From positions 1 through 37,433 of the forward strand of contig JAFTMG010000110.1 of assembly GCA_017452525.1 (NCBI GenBank): 37,433 nucleotides of DNA. The letters run 5' to 3'. Each line of letters opens with the position of its first letter. Positions within the stretch are counted from its first letter, which is position 1. The position numbers and the translations under genes were made by a program. Positions 1 through 7,861 of the stretch are shown here, piece by piece. This stretch comes from Clostridia bacterium. GTDB taxonomy: Bacteria > Bacillota > Clostridia > Oscillospirales > CAG-272. The notes under the pieces are model-generated. The model did no database searches and was not told where the DNA came from. It saw nothing but the letters and a program-made list of their open reading frames with translations.

Positions 1-1
1 A

Positions 2-388
2 TTCAAAGGGCAATTCAAAATCAATACTTTTGATGTGGAGTCCTACTGCGAAAGGATTCGTTCCGGCAACCTCGCCACATCATTGACAATTCGTTTTACC
101 AAACGGCAACGAATGATTTACTGGCTGTTCTGGACGGCATACAGTACAAGAGTAAATGCACGTGATTTTGAAAAATTCTTTGGTGTGCCGTTGAAAAAAA
201 TGTATGGATTTGAGCTTTGGGTTGCAAAGCGATTAGGGTTCATCAAAGAACACGATGGTATTTATGAAATGACACTAAAGGGTGCGTTTTACTATCACTA
301 CTATGAGAATTTTTACACGTTGTCTTATATCGACAAGATGTGGAGGATCATGCGAAAAGAAGCATTCCCCGAACAGATCAAGCTGTAA
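2..388 (+). CDS. Radical SAM coproporphyrinogen III oxidase-like protein, C-terminal part
   Basis: The gene is cut by the left edge of the window. The frame is open from base 2 to the TAA at 386-388, so the GTG at 35 is not a real start. The 128 visible residues resemble the C-terminal helical domain of the HemN/HemW-like family. They contain the YTLSYIDKMWRIMRKE stretch near the end, which resembles the terminal helix of coproporphyrinogen-oxidase-like radical SAM proteins. The radical SAM cysteines would lie upstream, outside the window. The segment is AT-rich compared with the operon that follows. The family call rests on remembered C-terminal similarity and is moderate; the exact reaction (haem synthesis or another radical SAM role) cannot be decided. 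Confidence 0.6.
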   Translation, partial: FKGQFKINTFDVESYCERIRSGNLATSLTIRFTKRQRMIYWLFWTAYSTRVNARDFEKFFGVPLKKMYGFELWVAKRLGFIKEHDGIYEMTLKGAFYYHYYENFYTLSYIDKMWRIMRKEAFPEQIKL

Positions 389-427
389 AAGGATTGTGAG
401 CCCACTTTGGCAGATACCGGAGATCGC

Positions 428-583
428 ATGAGCGCCAATAATCCGCAAAGTCGGCAAAGCCGGATTTTGCAAAAAATCTCAGAGTTTATACTCGACAGGT
501 CCGGCGGTAAACGCAAGCAGAAGGTATATATCGAACATAACTTTGTTGGCTACATTCCCGTGATAAAAACGGAACAGGCATGA
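428..583 (+). CDS. Small hypothetical protein, possible recombinase C-terminal remnant
   Basis: This 51-residue ORF starts at an ATG five bases after GGAG (419-422) and stops at TGA 581-583. It lies in the same frame as the preceding gene, with no stop between that gene's TAA and its own ATG. The end of the protein, KVYIEHNFVGYIPVI, resembles the short beta-strand tail (x-I-x-x-N-F-V-G) that closes many large serine recombinases of Clostridia. The catalytic and zinc-ribbon parts are absent. It may therefore be the leftover end of a deleted mobile element, or a genuine small gene. Function is unknown; the recombinase idea is a weak inference. Confidence 0.35.
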   Translation: MSANNPQSRQSRILQKISEFILDRSGGKRKQKVYIEHNFVGYIPVIKTEQA

Positions 584-600
584 TCTAAATCATGCCTGTT
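573..600 (+). terminator. Perfect 12-bp inverted repeat after the small ORF
   Basis: AACAGGCATGAT (573-584) pairs with ATCATGCCTGTT (589-600) around a four-base CTAA loop. The left arm includes the TGA stop of the small ORF. Only a weak T tract follows, so it may be a weak terminator or an mRNA 3' stabiliser. Confidence 0.45.
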
Positions 601-630
601 TCAAGAAATTCGCATATTACTGTTTTGCGG

Positions 631-660
631 CCACCGAACACTTACGGTGGTTTTTTATTT
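631..660 (+). terminator. Rho-independent terminator
   Basis: CCACCG (631-636) pairs with CGGTGG (645-650) around an eight-base loop, followed by TTTTTTATTT. It ends plus-strand transcription from the left-edge genes before the oppositely oriented operon. Confidence 0.7.
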
Positions 661-720
661 GTCAGCAAATAAGATATTCTTTTTTAGTTCAAAAACTGTC
701 CTTAAGCGTAAGCCCATTTA

Positions 721-737
721 GCTGTCCCTTTTCTGTT
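721..737. repeat. 17-bp dispersed repeat, single arm
   Basis: GCTGTCCCTTTTCTGTT is identical to the right arm of the perfect inverted repeat at 15326-15363. Both copies sit at the border between an AT-rich patch and GC-rich chromosome. Confidence 0.5.
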
Positions 738-749
738 TATTCTTCTCTA

Positions 750-2306
750 TTATTCCTCACATTTATCATTGATGGTCTCGACCAGCTTGTCGTACTGCTT
801 GGCAATGACCTTCTGCTGTGCCTTGATGGCAGAGGAGAAGGTGCTGATGGTCTTGAGAATGTTGGTGTAGACCGTGATCGGCTGAGAGCCCAGCGGGTTG
901 CTGTAAACGTAGCCGAACTCCAGCGCCATCGAGTCGTGGATCATGTCGAACAGAGTCGAGGTGGTCGTGTCAAAGGAATACTTGATCTTCAGCGCCGTCT
1001 CAAAATAAGCGGGCATCACGCTATGGTAGTTGGAGGAGCCCAGCGCCTCAAGCACTGCGCCTGCCATGGCGGAATCCTTACAGGTGATGGGCATCAGGAA
1101 GCAGTTGTGGGTGGTACGGGAGAGGGTACGGTATTCAGCCTGATCCTCCTCATACTTGGGGTAGGGAAGTACGCCGTATTCATCGTTCATGCCGTGGTAG
1201 CCGCAAGAGATGACGTGGTCCATCTCGGCGGTGAGCATCAGGATCTTCCCGCTGATGAACATCTCGGAGATTTTGTTGTAGTTGGAAAGGTTGCTCTGGG
1301 TGCTGGAGCCGCCGAAGAAGTAGGAGCCGGGCGTGTTGTTCTGCAGGTCGGAGAGGGCGGTCATGACCGAGTGGTCACGGTCGGAGCCGAAGGTGTACTC
1401 GTGGGTGCCGTCCTCCTTGCGGGAGAGTAGCTGCATACCGGTCGAGCCGATAAAGCCGCGGGGATGGTTGGAGTCACGGCTGACAAAGCCGAGCTGATCA
1501 TCCAGATCATACATGCCGTCGCCGTTGAGATCCTGTGCCGCCTGCTGCGCGATCTGGGCGACCTTTTCGATCGTCCATTTGCCGTCCAGTGCCAGTGCTT
1601 CCACGTCCTCGATGTTGAGATTCTTGGCAAGATCGCGGTTGAAGTAAATGCAGAAAGCACTCTTGAGATAGCCGAGGGAGGCATCGCCCACCACGAAGAA
1701 GAGTCTGCCCGCGATGGAAACGTCCTCAGCCATATTGGGAATATACCACGCCTTATCGAGATCGATATTCTCCACGTTGAGCAGGTTGCGGAAGCAGCCG
1801 TTCTGCGCCAGCGTGCCGCCGTAGTTGATCAGGGCATCCGTCCAGTCGTAGGTGCTGTCGCCCGCCATGACCTGATTGGTGATGTGGTTGTTGTATTCGG
1901 TACGTACGTTGTTGTCGTTGCCCTTGCGAAGCACGGTCTGAATGTCGACGTTCAATCTGTCCTCGACCGAGGCGATGCTGTCAAAAATCGCGTCGTTGAC
2001 GAGGTCACCGGTATGACCGTCAGCCCAGAAATCGGATGCCAGCTCCTCACGGTAGAGGAAGGTGATGACCGCGCCGTTGTAGTTGAGATCGGCGGGCAGA
2101 TCGTCCTTGGTACGGGGGTCGACGTCCTCAACCTCGGGGGCGGTCGTCTCGCCCGTGGGGGCAGTGGTTGCCACCATGGTGGTCGCGGCGGTCGTGGTGG
2201 TGGTGTCCGCCGCCTCGTCCGGGATCTTGCCGCAGGCAATGGCGGAAAGCAGCATCAGAGATGCCAGCATCAGAGAGAGCGCGCGTGAAAAAAGTTTGGT
2301 TTTCAT
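750..2306 (-). CDS. Extracellular solute-binding lipoprotein (carbohydrate ABC transporter type)
   Basis: This 518-residue protein has a lysine-bearing signal peptide and a lipobox ending at Cys25 (SAIAC). A Thr/Ala/Glu-rich linker (about 33-65) then spaces the domain from the membrane. The rest has the size and look of a family 1-type sugar-binding protein. It contains one acidic loop, DLNGDGMYDLDDQLG, of the EF-hand/dockerin type that probably binds calcium. AAGGAG lies just upstream of the ATG. It is the last gene of the minus-strand operon, 43 bases after the Gfo/Idh gene. No permease or ATPase gene is present in the window, so it must use a remote transporter or act as a surface glycan binder. 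The ligand is unknown. Confidence 0.82.
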   Translation of the reverse strand: MKTKLFSRALSLMLASLMLLSAIACGKIPDEAADTTTTTAATTMVATTAPTGETTAPEVEDVDPRTKDDLPADLNYNGAVITFLYREELASDFWADGHTGDLVNDAIFDSIASVEDRLNVDIQTVLRKGNDNNVRTEYNNHITNQVMAGDSTYDWTDALINYGGTLAQNGCFRNLLNVENIDLDKAWYIPNMAEDVSIAGRLFFVVGDASLGYLKSAFCIYFNRDLAKNLNIEDVEALALDGKWTIEKVAQIAQQAAQDLNGDGMYDLDDQLGFVSRDSNHPRGFIGSTGMQLLSRKEDGTHEYTFGSDRDHSVMTALSDLQNNTPGSYFFGGSSTQSNLSNYNKISEMFISGKILMLTAEMDHVISCGYHGMNDEYGVLPYPKYEEDQAEYRTLSRTTHNCFLMPITCKDSAMAGAVLEALGSSNYHSVMPAYFETALKIKYSFDTTTSTLFDMIHDSMALEFGYVYSNPLGSQPITVYTNILKTISTFSSAIKAQQKVIAKQYDKLVETINDKCEE

Positions 2307-2349
2307 GTTGGTTCTCCTTGTTTATGTTTTTTTTGAGTTCAGCGTATCT

Positions 2350-3462
2350 TTATTCCAGCATCGTCTCGGTCTCGTAAGCGCGGTACATCCGCTCATACAG
2401 TCCCTCAACGTAGAAGCGGTTCTTCGTCTCGTCGAATTTGACGGTGTCGCGTGGGAATTCGCGCACGGGAAATTCGTGCCAGATGCGCTCAATCACCCGC
2501 GTGTGCGCCATGGCAGTCTCCACCGTGCAGATGGGGGTGGAGCCGTCCCGCACCGCCGCCACACATTCCCACAGCTTGCCGAAATTGCTTGCAAAGGGGT
2601 CGCCGTAATTCTTCACCGTGCCGTTTGCAAATGTCGCCACGATCTGTGAGCCTTCGTTTTGTGCGAACGTTACCTCGGCACCCTCAAAGCGGTACAAGAA
2701 TTCGGGGTCACGTTTGCGTCCCGTTGCGTGAGAAGCGATGAAGTAGAGGGGAACGCCGCCCACCTTGGCACGGATCGAGCAGGTGTCAAAGTTTTCGATG
2801 TCGTTTGCCCGCAGGCAGCATGCCTCAACGGTATCGGCGTCTGCGCTGGTTTCCATCGTTTCGCCCAACAAAAAGAGCATATTGTGCAGATAGTGGGCGC
2901 AGGCGTTGGAGGCGATCGAGTCGAGGATCAGCCGTCCGTCGCGCTCGATCCTGCCTGCCCAACCGGTGCCTCTGCCGTAATATTTGAGGTCACGCGGCCA
3001 GCTGATCGCCGTTTTAAACCCGAGCGGTCGCCCCAGCTTGCCCGCAAGAACGTCGCGCTTCAGCTCCCGAATGGCTTGGGAGAAGGACCATTGATAGCCG
3101 ATGGCGATCCATTTTCTGAAGGCTTTTTCCGCCTCCCGCATGGCTTGCGCGTCCGCCACCGTCGGGGCAACGGGCTTTTCGCAGAGAACGTACGAGCCGT
3201 GGGAGAGGGCGCAGATGCTCTGCTCGCGATGCAGATAGGGCGGGGTGCAGATGACGGCGAGATCGGCATGGTGCTCGGCATAAAATGCCTCCATCGTGTC
3301 GTAGATCGGAATGCCGGCGGCATCGATCTCCGCTTTTTTCGCGCAGGCGTCATAATAAGGGTCAACCACGCCTGCCCAAGTCACGCTCGGGTCGGTGTTT
3401 CCCAGCAGCTCCTTGACGTATCCCGCGGCATATCCGCCCGCGCCAACCAGTAAAATGTTCAT
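2350..3462 (-). CDS. Gfo/Idh/MocA family oxidoreductase (first of a pair)
   Basis: A 370-residue NAD(P)-dependent dehydrogenase. The N-terminal Rossmann fold opens with the glycine-rich GAGGYAAG loop (7-14). The family's EKP motif is at 95-97 (CEKPVAP), where the lysine is normally catalytic. The C-terminal alpha/beta domain builds the substrate pocket. Members oxidise or reduce a hydroxyl of sugars, inositols or glycosides. It starts three bases after the stop of the second family member, so the two are translationally coupled and possibly act on the same substrate or as a heteromer. The two proteins differ in length and sequence, so this is not a recent duplication. Substrate unknown. Confidence 0.85.
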   Translation of the reverse strand: MNILLVGAGGYAAGYVKELLGNTDPSVTWAGVVDPYYDACAKKAEIDAAGIPIYDTMEAFYAEHHADLAVICTPPYLHREQSICALSHGSYVLCEKPVAPTVADAQAMREAEKAFRKWIAIGYQWSFSQAIRELKRDVLAGKLGRPLGFKTAISWPRDLKYYGRGTGWAGRIERDGRLILDSIASNACAHYLHNMLFLLGETMETSADADTVEACCLRANDIENFDTCSIRAKVGGVPLYFIASHATGRKRDPEFLYRFEGAEVTFAQNEGSQIVATFANGTVKNYGDPFASNFGKLWECVAAVRDGSTPICTVETAMAHTRVIERIWHEFPVREFPRDTVKFDETKNRFYVEGLYERMYRAYETETMLE

Positions 3463-3465
3463 GGT

Positions 3466-4404
3466 TTATCCCTCGATTCGTGAAATTTCGTTCCGAGCCG
3501 CCGCGTCGCGCGCGAGGATGGCGACCCGCGTCAGATAAAAGATCTCCTCGGGCGGAACGCTCTCGCCGCCGTCGAGAAATTCCTCCAGCAGCTCGGGGGC
3601 CTCTGTCGGGCGCAGGATCTGCTCGCCCTCGCCGTTGATCAGCAGGATCTCACCGCCGCGCACCTCCAGCACGCCCGCCGTGCCGACACAGCGGATGCGG
3701 TCATCCCCGTGCGTCGAGGCTTGCTTGGGGCGGTAAAAATCAAGATTCATGGCGGCAATGAGGCCGTCCTCCATCTCAAATTGGCAAAGCGCCGCCATTT
3801 CGGGGTCGCGCCCGACTACGCGGGTGCTGACGGCGAGAAAGCGCTTGCCCGTGAAGTGGTGGATCCAATCGATGGCGTGAATGCCCACCCAGGGGATGGT
3901 GCCGCCATACAGGGCGCTGTCATGATACCACGCGGGGCGCGTGCCGTAGCGATAGCTCTTCTGCGCCGTCGCCATGCGCACCTCGCCGATGGCGCCGTCT
4001 CTTACCAGCTTGGCGCCGTGATAAAAGGCGGGCGCATAGCGCAGATAGTGCATGGCGCAAAAGCGAATGCCGCTCTCGCGCACAGCGGCTTCCACCTCGC
4101 CGAGCTCATCGAGCGTTGCCGCCACCGGCTTCTCGGCGAATACGTCGATGCCGCGCCGGGCGCACTCGATGATCACCCGCCCCGTGTGGCCGAAGACGGG
4201 GGATACGACAGCGAGATCGGGGCGCACCTCGTCGAGCATGGCAAGGTAGTCGGTGTAAAAGGGAATGGCGGGATCAAAGGATACCGTCAGTCCCTCGTGC
4301 GAGCTTTCGGGCGCCATGCCGACAAATTCGGTGTTGGCTCTCGTTCTCAGATACTTATAAGCCTGCTTGCTGTGTCCGCAGGCACCGATGAAGCACACTT
4401 TCAT
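3466..4404 (-). CDS. Gfo/Idh/MocA family oxidoreductase (second of a pair)
   Basis: A 312-residue dehydrogenase with an N-terminal Rossmann segment (GACGHSKQA, 7-15). The glycine loop is less regular than in its neighbour: the second glycine is replaced by Cys9-Gly10. The catalytic EKP motif is intact at 91-93 (AEKPVAAT). The stretch GIHAIDWIHHFTG around 175-190 is the usual His/Asp-containing active-site region. The protein is shorter than typical members (330-390 residues), mostly in the C-terminal domain. It follows the BNR-type gene by 11 bases, with AGGTGA as its ribosome site. It probably oxidises a sugar hydroxyl or reduces a keto-sugar in the same pathway; the substrate is not predictable. 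Confidence 0.83.
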   Translation of the reverse strand: MKVCFIGACGHSKQAYKYLRTRANTEFVGMAPESSHEGLTVSFDPAIPFYTDYLAMLDEVRPDLAVVSPVFGHTGRVIIECARRGIDVFAEKPVAATLDELGEVEAAVRESGIRFCAMHYLRYAPAFYHGAKLVRDGAIGEVRMATAQKSYRYGTRPAWYHDSALYGGTIPWVGIHAIDWIHHFTGKRFLAVSTRVVGRDPEMAALCQFEMEDGLIAAMNLDFYRPKQASTHGDDRIRCVGTAGVLEVRGGEILLINGEGEQILRPTEAPELLEEFLDGGESVPPEEIFYLTRVAILARDAAARNEISRIEG

Positions 4405-4415
4405 GAGGAGTCACC

Positions 4416-5717
4416 TCAATCGTCGTATTCCACGTAAGCCACCATGTCGCAGTGCCAGCCGCCGGTGTGAGCGCCGTACAGACCCTCATGCCAATAGAGC
4501 GGCATGTTGTCCTGGGCGTAGATCGGTACGATGGGACGCCAGATCTTGATGCCAAGCTCACCCGGAATTCTGCGGATGGTCTGCTCCAAAGCGTAGGTAC
4601 GGCCGCCGTCGGCAGTCTGATAGCTTTCCAGCACGCGATCCTTGCCGTCAAAGCGGGCAATAAAGAGGCGGTCGGTAAAGGTGGGGGCCGGATGCTTGAA
4701 ATGCAATCCCGCGTCGCCCACGCCGTAGTAGAAGGCCATGCCGCCCAGATAGGTCTGAGAGCCGTCCAGCATATTGTCGGGGGAGAGGAATTCACCGCCT
4801 GCGGCAATGGGCTCGGAGCGTTGCCATTCTCCGTCGCGGAAGGTGGCGCAGTAATAGGTGATGGTCTCGGGCTTGTTCAATTCAAAGGAGGCAAAGCCCA
4901 CGCGGTAGGGCGGGGTGGGGCAAACGGAGAGCAGGCGGCAGGTCGTGCCCTCGGGGGAGGGATAAACGACGTCGAGCGCCTCAAGATCAATCAGACCGCC
5001 CGTGTAAAGGTTGACATTGGTTTCCTCGCCGTTCATCTTGAGCAAGGTGCCCTCGCTGTTGAAAATGCCGGAGCGGATGGTGTGGTCCTTGGAGATGCGG
5101 GGATGGCCGTAGAGGGCGAACATCCACTGCTCGCGCACGCCCTTCTTGCGCTCGACGATCAGCTGGCGGTGAATGTCGAAGTAGAACAGACCGCCCGCGT
5201 CCGAAATCAGGAACTTGGTGGGCTCGCTGAAGGTCTCGCCCTTGTCGCGGGAGTAGCGGAACTCCCATGTTACGCGGTCGATACGGCAGAAGAACCACAG
5301 CTCGCCGCGGCTGACGTTCTCAGAGATCTGGGCGTAGGTCGCGCTCGCCGCATAGGTGAGGCTCTTCTCCTCGCCGAAAGAGTAAATGTCGTAGGGGCGG
5401 GTGGTCACGCGGTAGTGAATGTCGTTATTGGCGGCGTGGCCCGTGTAGAGCACGATGATGGTACCGTCCTCCATAACGCAGATGGAGGGAGCATTGTGTT
5501 CGTCGGCGTAGTTGCAGTTGAGGCGGCAGAGGCAAACGTCGTGGCTCGGCACACGGCTGCACTTGGCGTCAAATTCCTTGACGTGGACCTCGCCCATATC
5601 GGTGAAATACGCCATGTAGGTCTTGCCGTTGTTGCCCACCATTGCCTGCTCATGGATCCACCAGTCGGTGTTGCCGCGCTTGACGCGGATCTCTTTGCTT
5701 CTCTCAATATTGATCAT
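4416..5717 (-). CDS. BNR_4-type beta-propeller protein, putative polysaccharide lyase-like enzyme
   Basis: This 433-residue protein resembles the BNR_4 family, a seven-bladed propeller fold that includes ulvan-lyase-type enzymes (PL24/PL25 relatives). Visible signs are the early repeat NGKTYMAYFTDMGEVHVKEF, the conserved DEHNAPSICVMEDGTIIVLY with its probable catalytic histidine, and YTGHAANN. A sialidase-like block, YSRDKGETFSEP, follows. No signal peptide or membrane segment is present, so it appears cytoplasmic, unlike most polysaccharide lyases. Its ATG overlaps the stop of the upstream flavoenzyme gene by four bases (ATGA). It could cleave an imported oligosaccharide by elimination, giving an unsaturated product. 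It could also be a non-lytic sugar-processing protein. Activity is inference. Confidence 0.68.
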   Translation of the reverse strand: MINIERSKEIRVKRGNTDWWIHEQAMVGNNGKTYMAYFTDMGEVHVKEFDAKCSRVPSHDVCLCRLNCNYADEHNAPSICVMEDGTIIVLYTGHAANNDIHYRVTTRPYDIYSFGEEKSLTYAASATYAQISENVSRGELWFFCRIDRVTWEFRYSRDKGETFSEPTKFLISDAGGLFYFDIHRQLIVERKKGVREQWMFALYGHPRISKDHTIRSGIFNSEGTLLKMNGEETNVNLYTGGLIDLEALDVVYPSPEGTTCRLLSVCPTPPYRVGFASFELNKPETITYYCATFRDGEWQRSEPIAAGGEFLSPDNMLDGSQTYLGGMAFYYGVGDAGLHFKHPAPTFTDRLFIARFDGKDRVLESYQTADGGRTYALEQTIRRIPGELGIKIWRPIVPIYAQDNMPLYWHEGLYGAHTGGWHCDMVAYVEYDD

Positions 5718-6910
5718 GACTCTAACTCCTTATAAAGATTTCGGTAGTATTCGCAGAAGACGGCGCAACCCGACACCCGCCCGCCGCGCATCAGCAGAGT
5801 ACATTTGGAGCAGGCGAGACAGCATTTCTTCGGGTCGAACTTGCCGTCAAGGTGATCGCGGTAGAAGGTCGGGTAGGCAAGCTGTACGCGGCCGTAGCCC
5901 ACCAGATCGCAGATGCCCTCGCGAAGCTGGCGCTCCGACTGCTCGATCAGCTCCTCACGGTAGTAGGAGAGACCCGATCCGATCACGGTGAGGGAGGGGA
6001 AGCGCTCCTTGACATGCCGCTCGATGGTCTCAAACCGCGCAAGTCCCGCCTCGGCAGGCTCGGGCGGCTGATATCCGCCCTTGCGGTAGGGGCGGTTGAC
6101 GTGGGGATTGTAATAGGGGTTGCCCACCGTGACGTTCAGGATCTGCATCCCCTCATCGACCAGCGCGCCGATCAGACGGTCCGGCTCGTTGAGGTCAAGC
6201 TCATTTGCCTCGGTCGTGCCGAAGCCCCAAGGCTTGGGCACCATATCCGAAACGCTCAGACGGGAGGTCAGCAGGACGGTCTCGGGGACTGCCTTACGCA
6301 CGGCGCGGAAGCAATCGAGATAGAGCCGTGTGCGATTTTCAAAGCTGCCGCCGTAGCGCCCGGGGCGGGAGAAGGCGGAGAGCAGCTCCTGGAAGAGATA
6401 GCCGTGGCAGGATTTTACGTCCACGCCGTCAAAGCCCGCTTCCACGGCAAGCCGTGCCGACGCGGCATATTTTTCGGGAAGCGTATCCAGATATTCGTCG
6501 GTGACGATATGCTCGTCTCCGGCGGGACGGCGCTCCTCGTAAAGCGGATGGCGGTAGGCGATCATAGGGACGATGCTCTGCCGTCCCGAATGGGTCAGCT
6601 GAAGGATCATCACAGGTCGGATGCCGCATTCCTCGGCGGCAATACGGCGCATGTCCTCCAACAGGGCGCGGAAGGCGGGGAGGTTGTCCTCTGTCAGCAT
6701 CATCTGACGCGGGTTGGTCCGCCCCTCAGGGCAGACGGCGTTTGCCTCAAACCAGATAAGCGATGCGCCGCTCTTGGCGGCTTTTCGGTATTTTTCTACG
6801 GTCAGCTCGCTCGGCGTGCCGTCCTCGCGGCAGTCACAGCCTTCCATCGGCTGAAAGACCACGCGGTTGGCAAGTGTATGCGTGCCGATACAAATCGACG
6901 ATGACAGCAT
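5714..6910 (-). CDS. Old-yellow-enzyme family NADH:flavin oxidoreductase with Fe-S cluster motif
   Basis: A 398-residue FMN-dependent TIM barrel. The family core is HGYLFQELLSAFSRPGRYGG (169-188), followed by SFENR. The C-terminal end carries cysteines at 363/364, 367, 370 and 382 (C-x2-C-x2-C-x11-C). This is close to the 4Fe-4S motif of dienoyl-CoA reductase and trimethylamine dehydrogenase relatives, but the FAD/NAD domain of those longer enzymes is missing. It probably reduces an activated C=C bond, with electrons from a partner or directly from NAD(P)H. It is the first gene of the minus-strand operon and is transcribed divergently from the AraC regulator. In this setting an unsaturated or enone sugar intermediate is a plausible substrate, but that is inference. 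Confidence 0.85.
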   Translation of the reverse strand: MLSSSICIGTHTLANRVVFQPMEGCDCREDGTPSELTVEKYRKAAKSGASLIWFEANAVCPEGRTNPRQMMLTEDNLPAFRALLEDMRRIAAEECGIRPVMILQLTHSGRQSIVPMIAYRHPLYEERRPAGDEHIVTDEYLDTLPEKYAASARLAVEAGFDGVDVKSCHGYLFQELLSAFSRPGRYGGSFENRTRLYLDCFRAVRKAVPETVLLTSRLSVSDMVPKPWGFGTTEANELDLNEPDRLIGALVDEGMQILNVTVGNPYYNPHVNRPYRKGGYQPPEPAEAGLARFETIERHVKERFPSLTVIGSGLSYYREELIEQSERQLREGICDLVGYGRVQLAYPTFYRDHLDGKFDPKKCCLACSKCTLLMRGGRVSGCAVFCEYYRNLYKELES

Positions 6911-6942
6911 ATTGTTTCACATCCTTTTTTTGTGATATTTCC

Positions 6943-6971
6943 ATTATAATATAATTCAAAAGTAATATAAA
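6943..6971 (-). promoter_or_regulatory. Probable promoter of the OYE-Gfo-SBP operon
   Basis: On the minus strand TATAAT (6943-6948) lies 17 bases from TTTATA (6966-6971), which matches the -35 consensus at four of six positions. It sits about 35 bases upstream of the ATG at 6910. An AGGAT ribosome site lies between them. Confidence 0.55.
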
Positions 6972-6982
6972 TGATATTTTCT

Positions 6983-6996
6983 GCAATATATATTGC
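6983..6996. promoter_or_regulatory. Palindromic operator candidate
   Basis: GCAATATATATTGC is a perfect 14-bp palindrome. It overlaps the -35 box of the regulator promoter and lies just upstream of the -35 box of the divergent operon. That position suits a shared site for the AraC protein or another dimeric regulator. Confidence 0.45.
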
Positions 6997-7021
6997 TTTT
7001 CCTGCAAAGATGTGATACAAT
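6993..7021 (+). promoter_or_regulatory. Sigma-A promoter of the AraC regulator gene
   Basis: TTGCTT (6993-6998) and TACAAT (7016-7021) are separated by 17 bases. The GTG start follows 22 bases after the -10 box, so the leader is short. Confidence 0.65.
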
Positions 7022-7043
7022 CTGAGTAAAAGGGGGTGAGACG

Positions 7044-7826
7044 GTGACGGAACGGTTTCTCGCGGGCGGTTTTCTGATCGAATATATTGAAAGCAGAAAC
7101 AACGCGCCGGTGTTGTGGGAAAAGCATTGCCACACGCAGTATGAAATGATCTCGGTGCTGGAGGGCGATATCACTCTGATGCTGGAGGGCTGCTCCTATC
7201 GGATCCGAAGCGGGCAGGCGGTGATCGTCCCGCCGCTGTTTTACCATGCGGTAACGGCAAATCAGAAGGGGCTCTACCGCCGTGTGACCGCCCTGTTTCA
7301 TCTTGCCGCCGTTCCCGAGGTCCTGCAGGAGCATTTCCAAAATAAGAACGCTGTCCTGACGGTCTTTCGAGGAGAGCAGAGCGAGGAGCTGGGCACGCTC
7401 TGCCGTGAGCGGGATAAGCTCTTCTATATGCCGCTGGGAGAGAGCCTGATGATCCGACATCTTTACGGCGACGTGCAGGCGAAGCAGAACGAGACAGTTG
7501 CGGAAACGGACGAGTTTTTGCGGCAGGTCATATCTTATATCGACGCGCACCTGTGTGAGCGGATCACGTTGGAGGATCTCGCCGTATGCGTCTCCCGCTC
7601 CAAATCGTCGGTGAGCCATTTGTTTGAGGAGAAAATGAATATCACGCCCAAACAATATATCCTGCAGAAAAAGCTTGCGTTGGCGCACAAGCTGATCGAG
7701 GAGGGCACCTCTCCGACCGCTGCCGCCATGCAGGTGGGATATGAGAACTACAGCAATTTCTATCGGGTCTACCGAAAGCTGTTCCATGCGTCGCCCTCAG
7801 GGCGTGCTGCGGAAAAAAGCAAATAA
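7044..7826 (+). CDS. AraC family transcriptional regulator
   Basis: A 260-residue regulator starting at GTG, preceded by GGGGGTGAG. The N-terminal cupin half (about 20-90) contains HCHTQYEMISVLEG and the conserved IVPPLFYHAV strand, a typical sugar-sensing AraC ligand domain. The C-terminal half (about 150-255) holds two helix-turn-helix units. The second includes QYILQKKLALAHKLIEEG and the signature AAAMQVGYENYSNFYRVYRK. It is divergent from the OYE-to-SBP operon, with only 133 bases between the two starts. It is therefore the likely local regulator of that operon and perhaps of itself. The inducer is unknown, presumably a metabolite of the carbohydrate handled by the operon. Confidence 0.93.
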   Translation: MTERFLAGGFLIEYIESRNNAPVLWEKHCHTQYEMISVLEGDITLMLEGCSYRIRSGQAVIVPPLFYHAVTANQKGLYRRVTALFHLAAVPEVLQEHFQNKNAVLTVFRGEQSEELGTLCRERDKLFYMPLGESLMIRHLYGDVQAKQNETVAETDEFLRQVISYIDAHLCERITLEDLAVCVSRSKSSVSHLFEEKMNITPKQYILQKKLALAHKLIEEGTSPTAAAMQVGYENYSNFYRVYRKLFHASPSGRAAEKSK

Positions 7827-7861
7827 ACGTCCGGTTTTTCTTGTTTTTTTTATGATCCGTT

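Noticed and set aside
4452..5735. A 427-codon plus-strand open frame opposite the BNR_4 gene
   Set aside because: Its Gly/Val/Ala-rich product has no domain and no ribosome site. The minus-strand frame fits the operon and its ATGA overlap.
6834..7787. A 317-codon minus-strand open frame opposite the AraC gene
   Set aside because: It runs through the divergent promoters and the AraC frame; the AraC domains are unmistakable.
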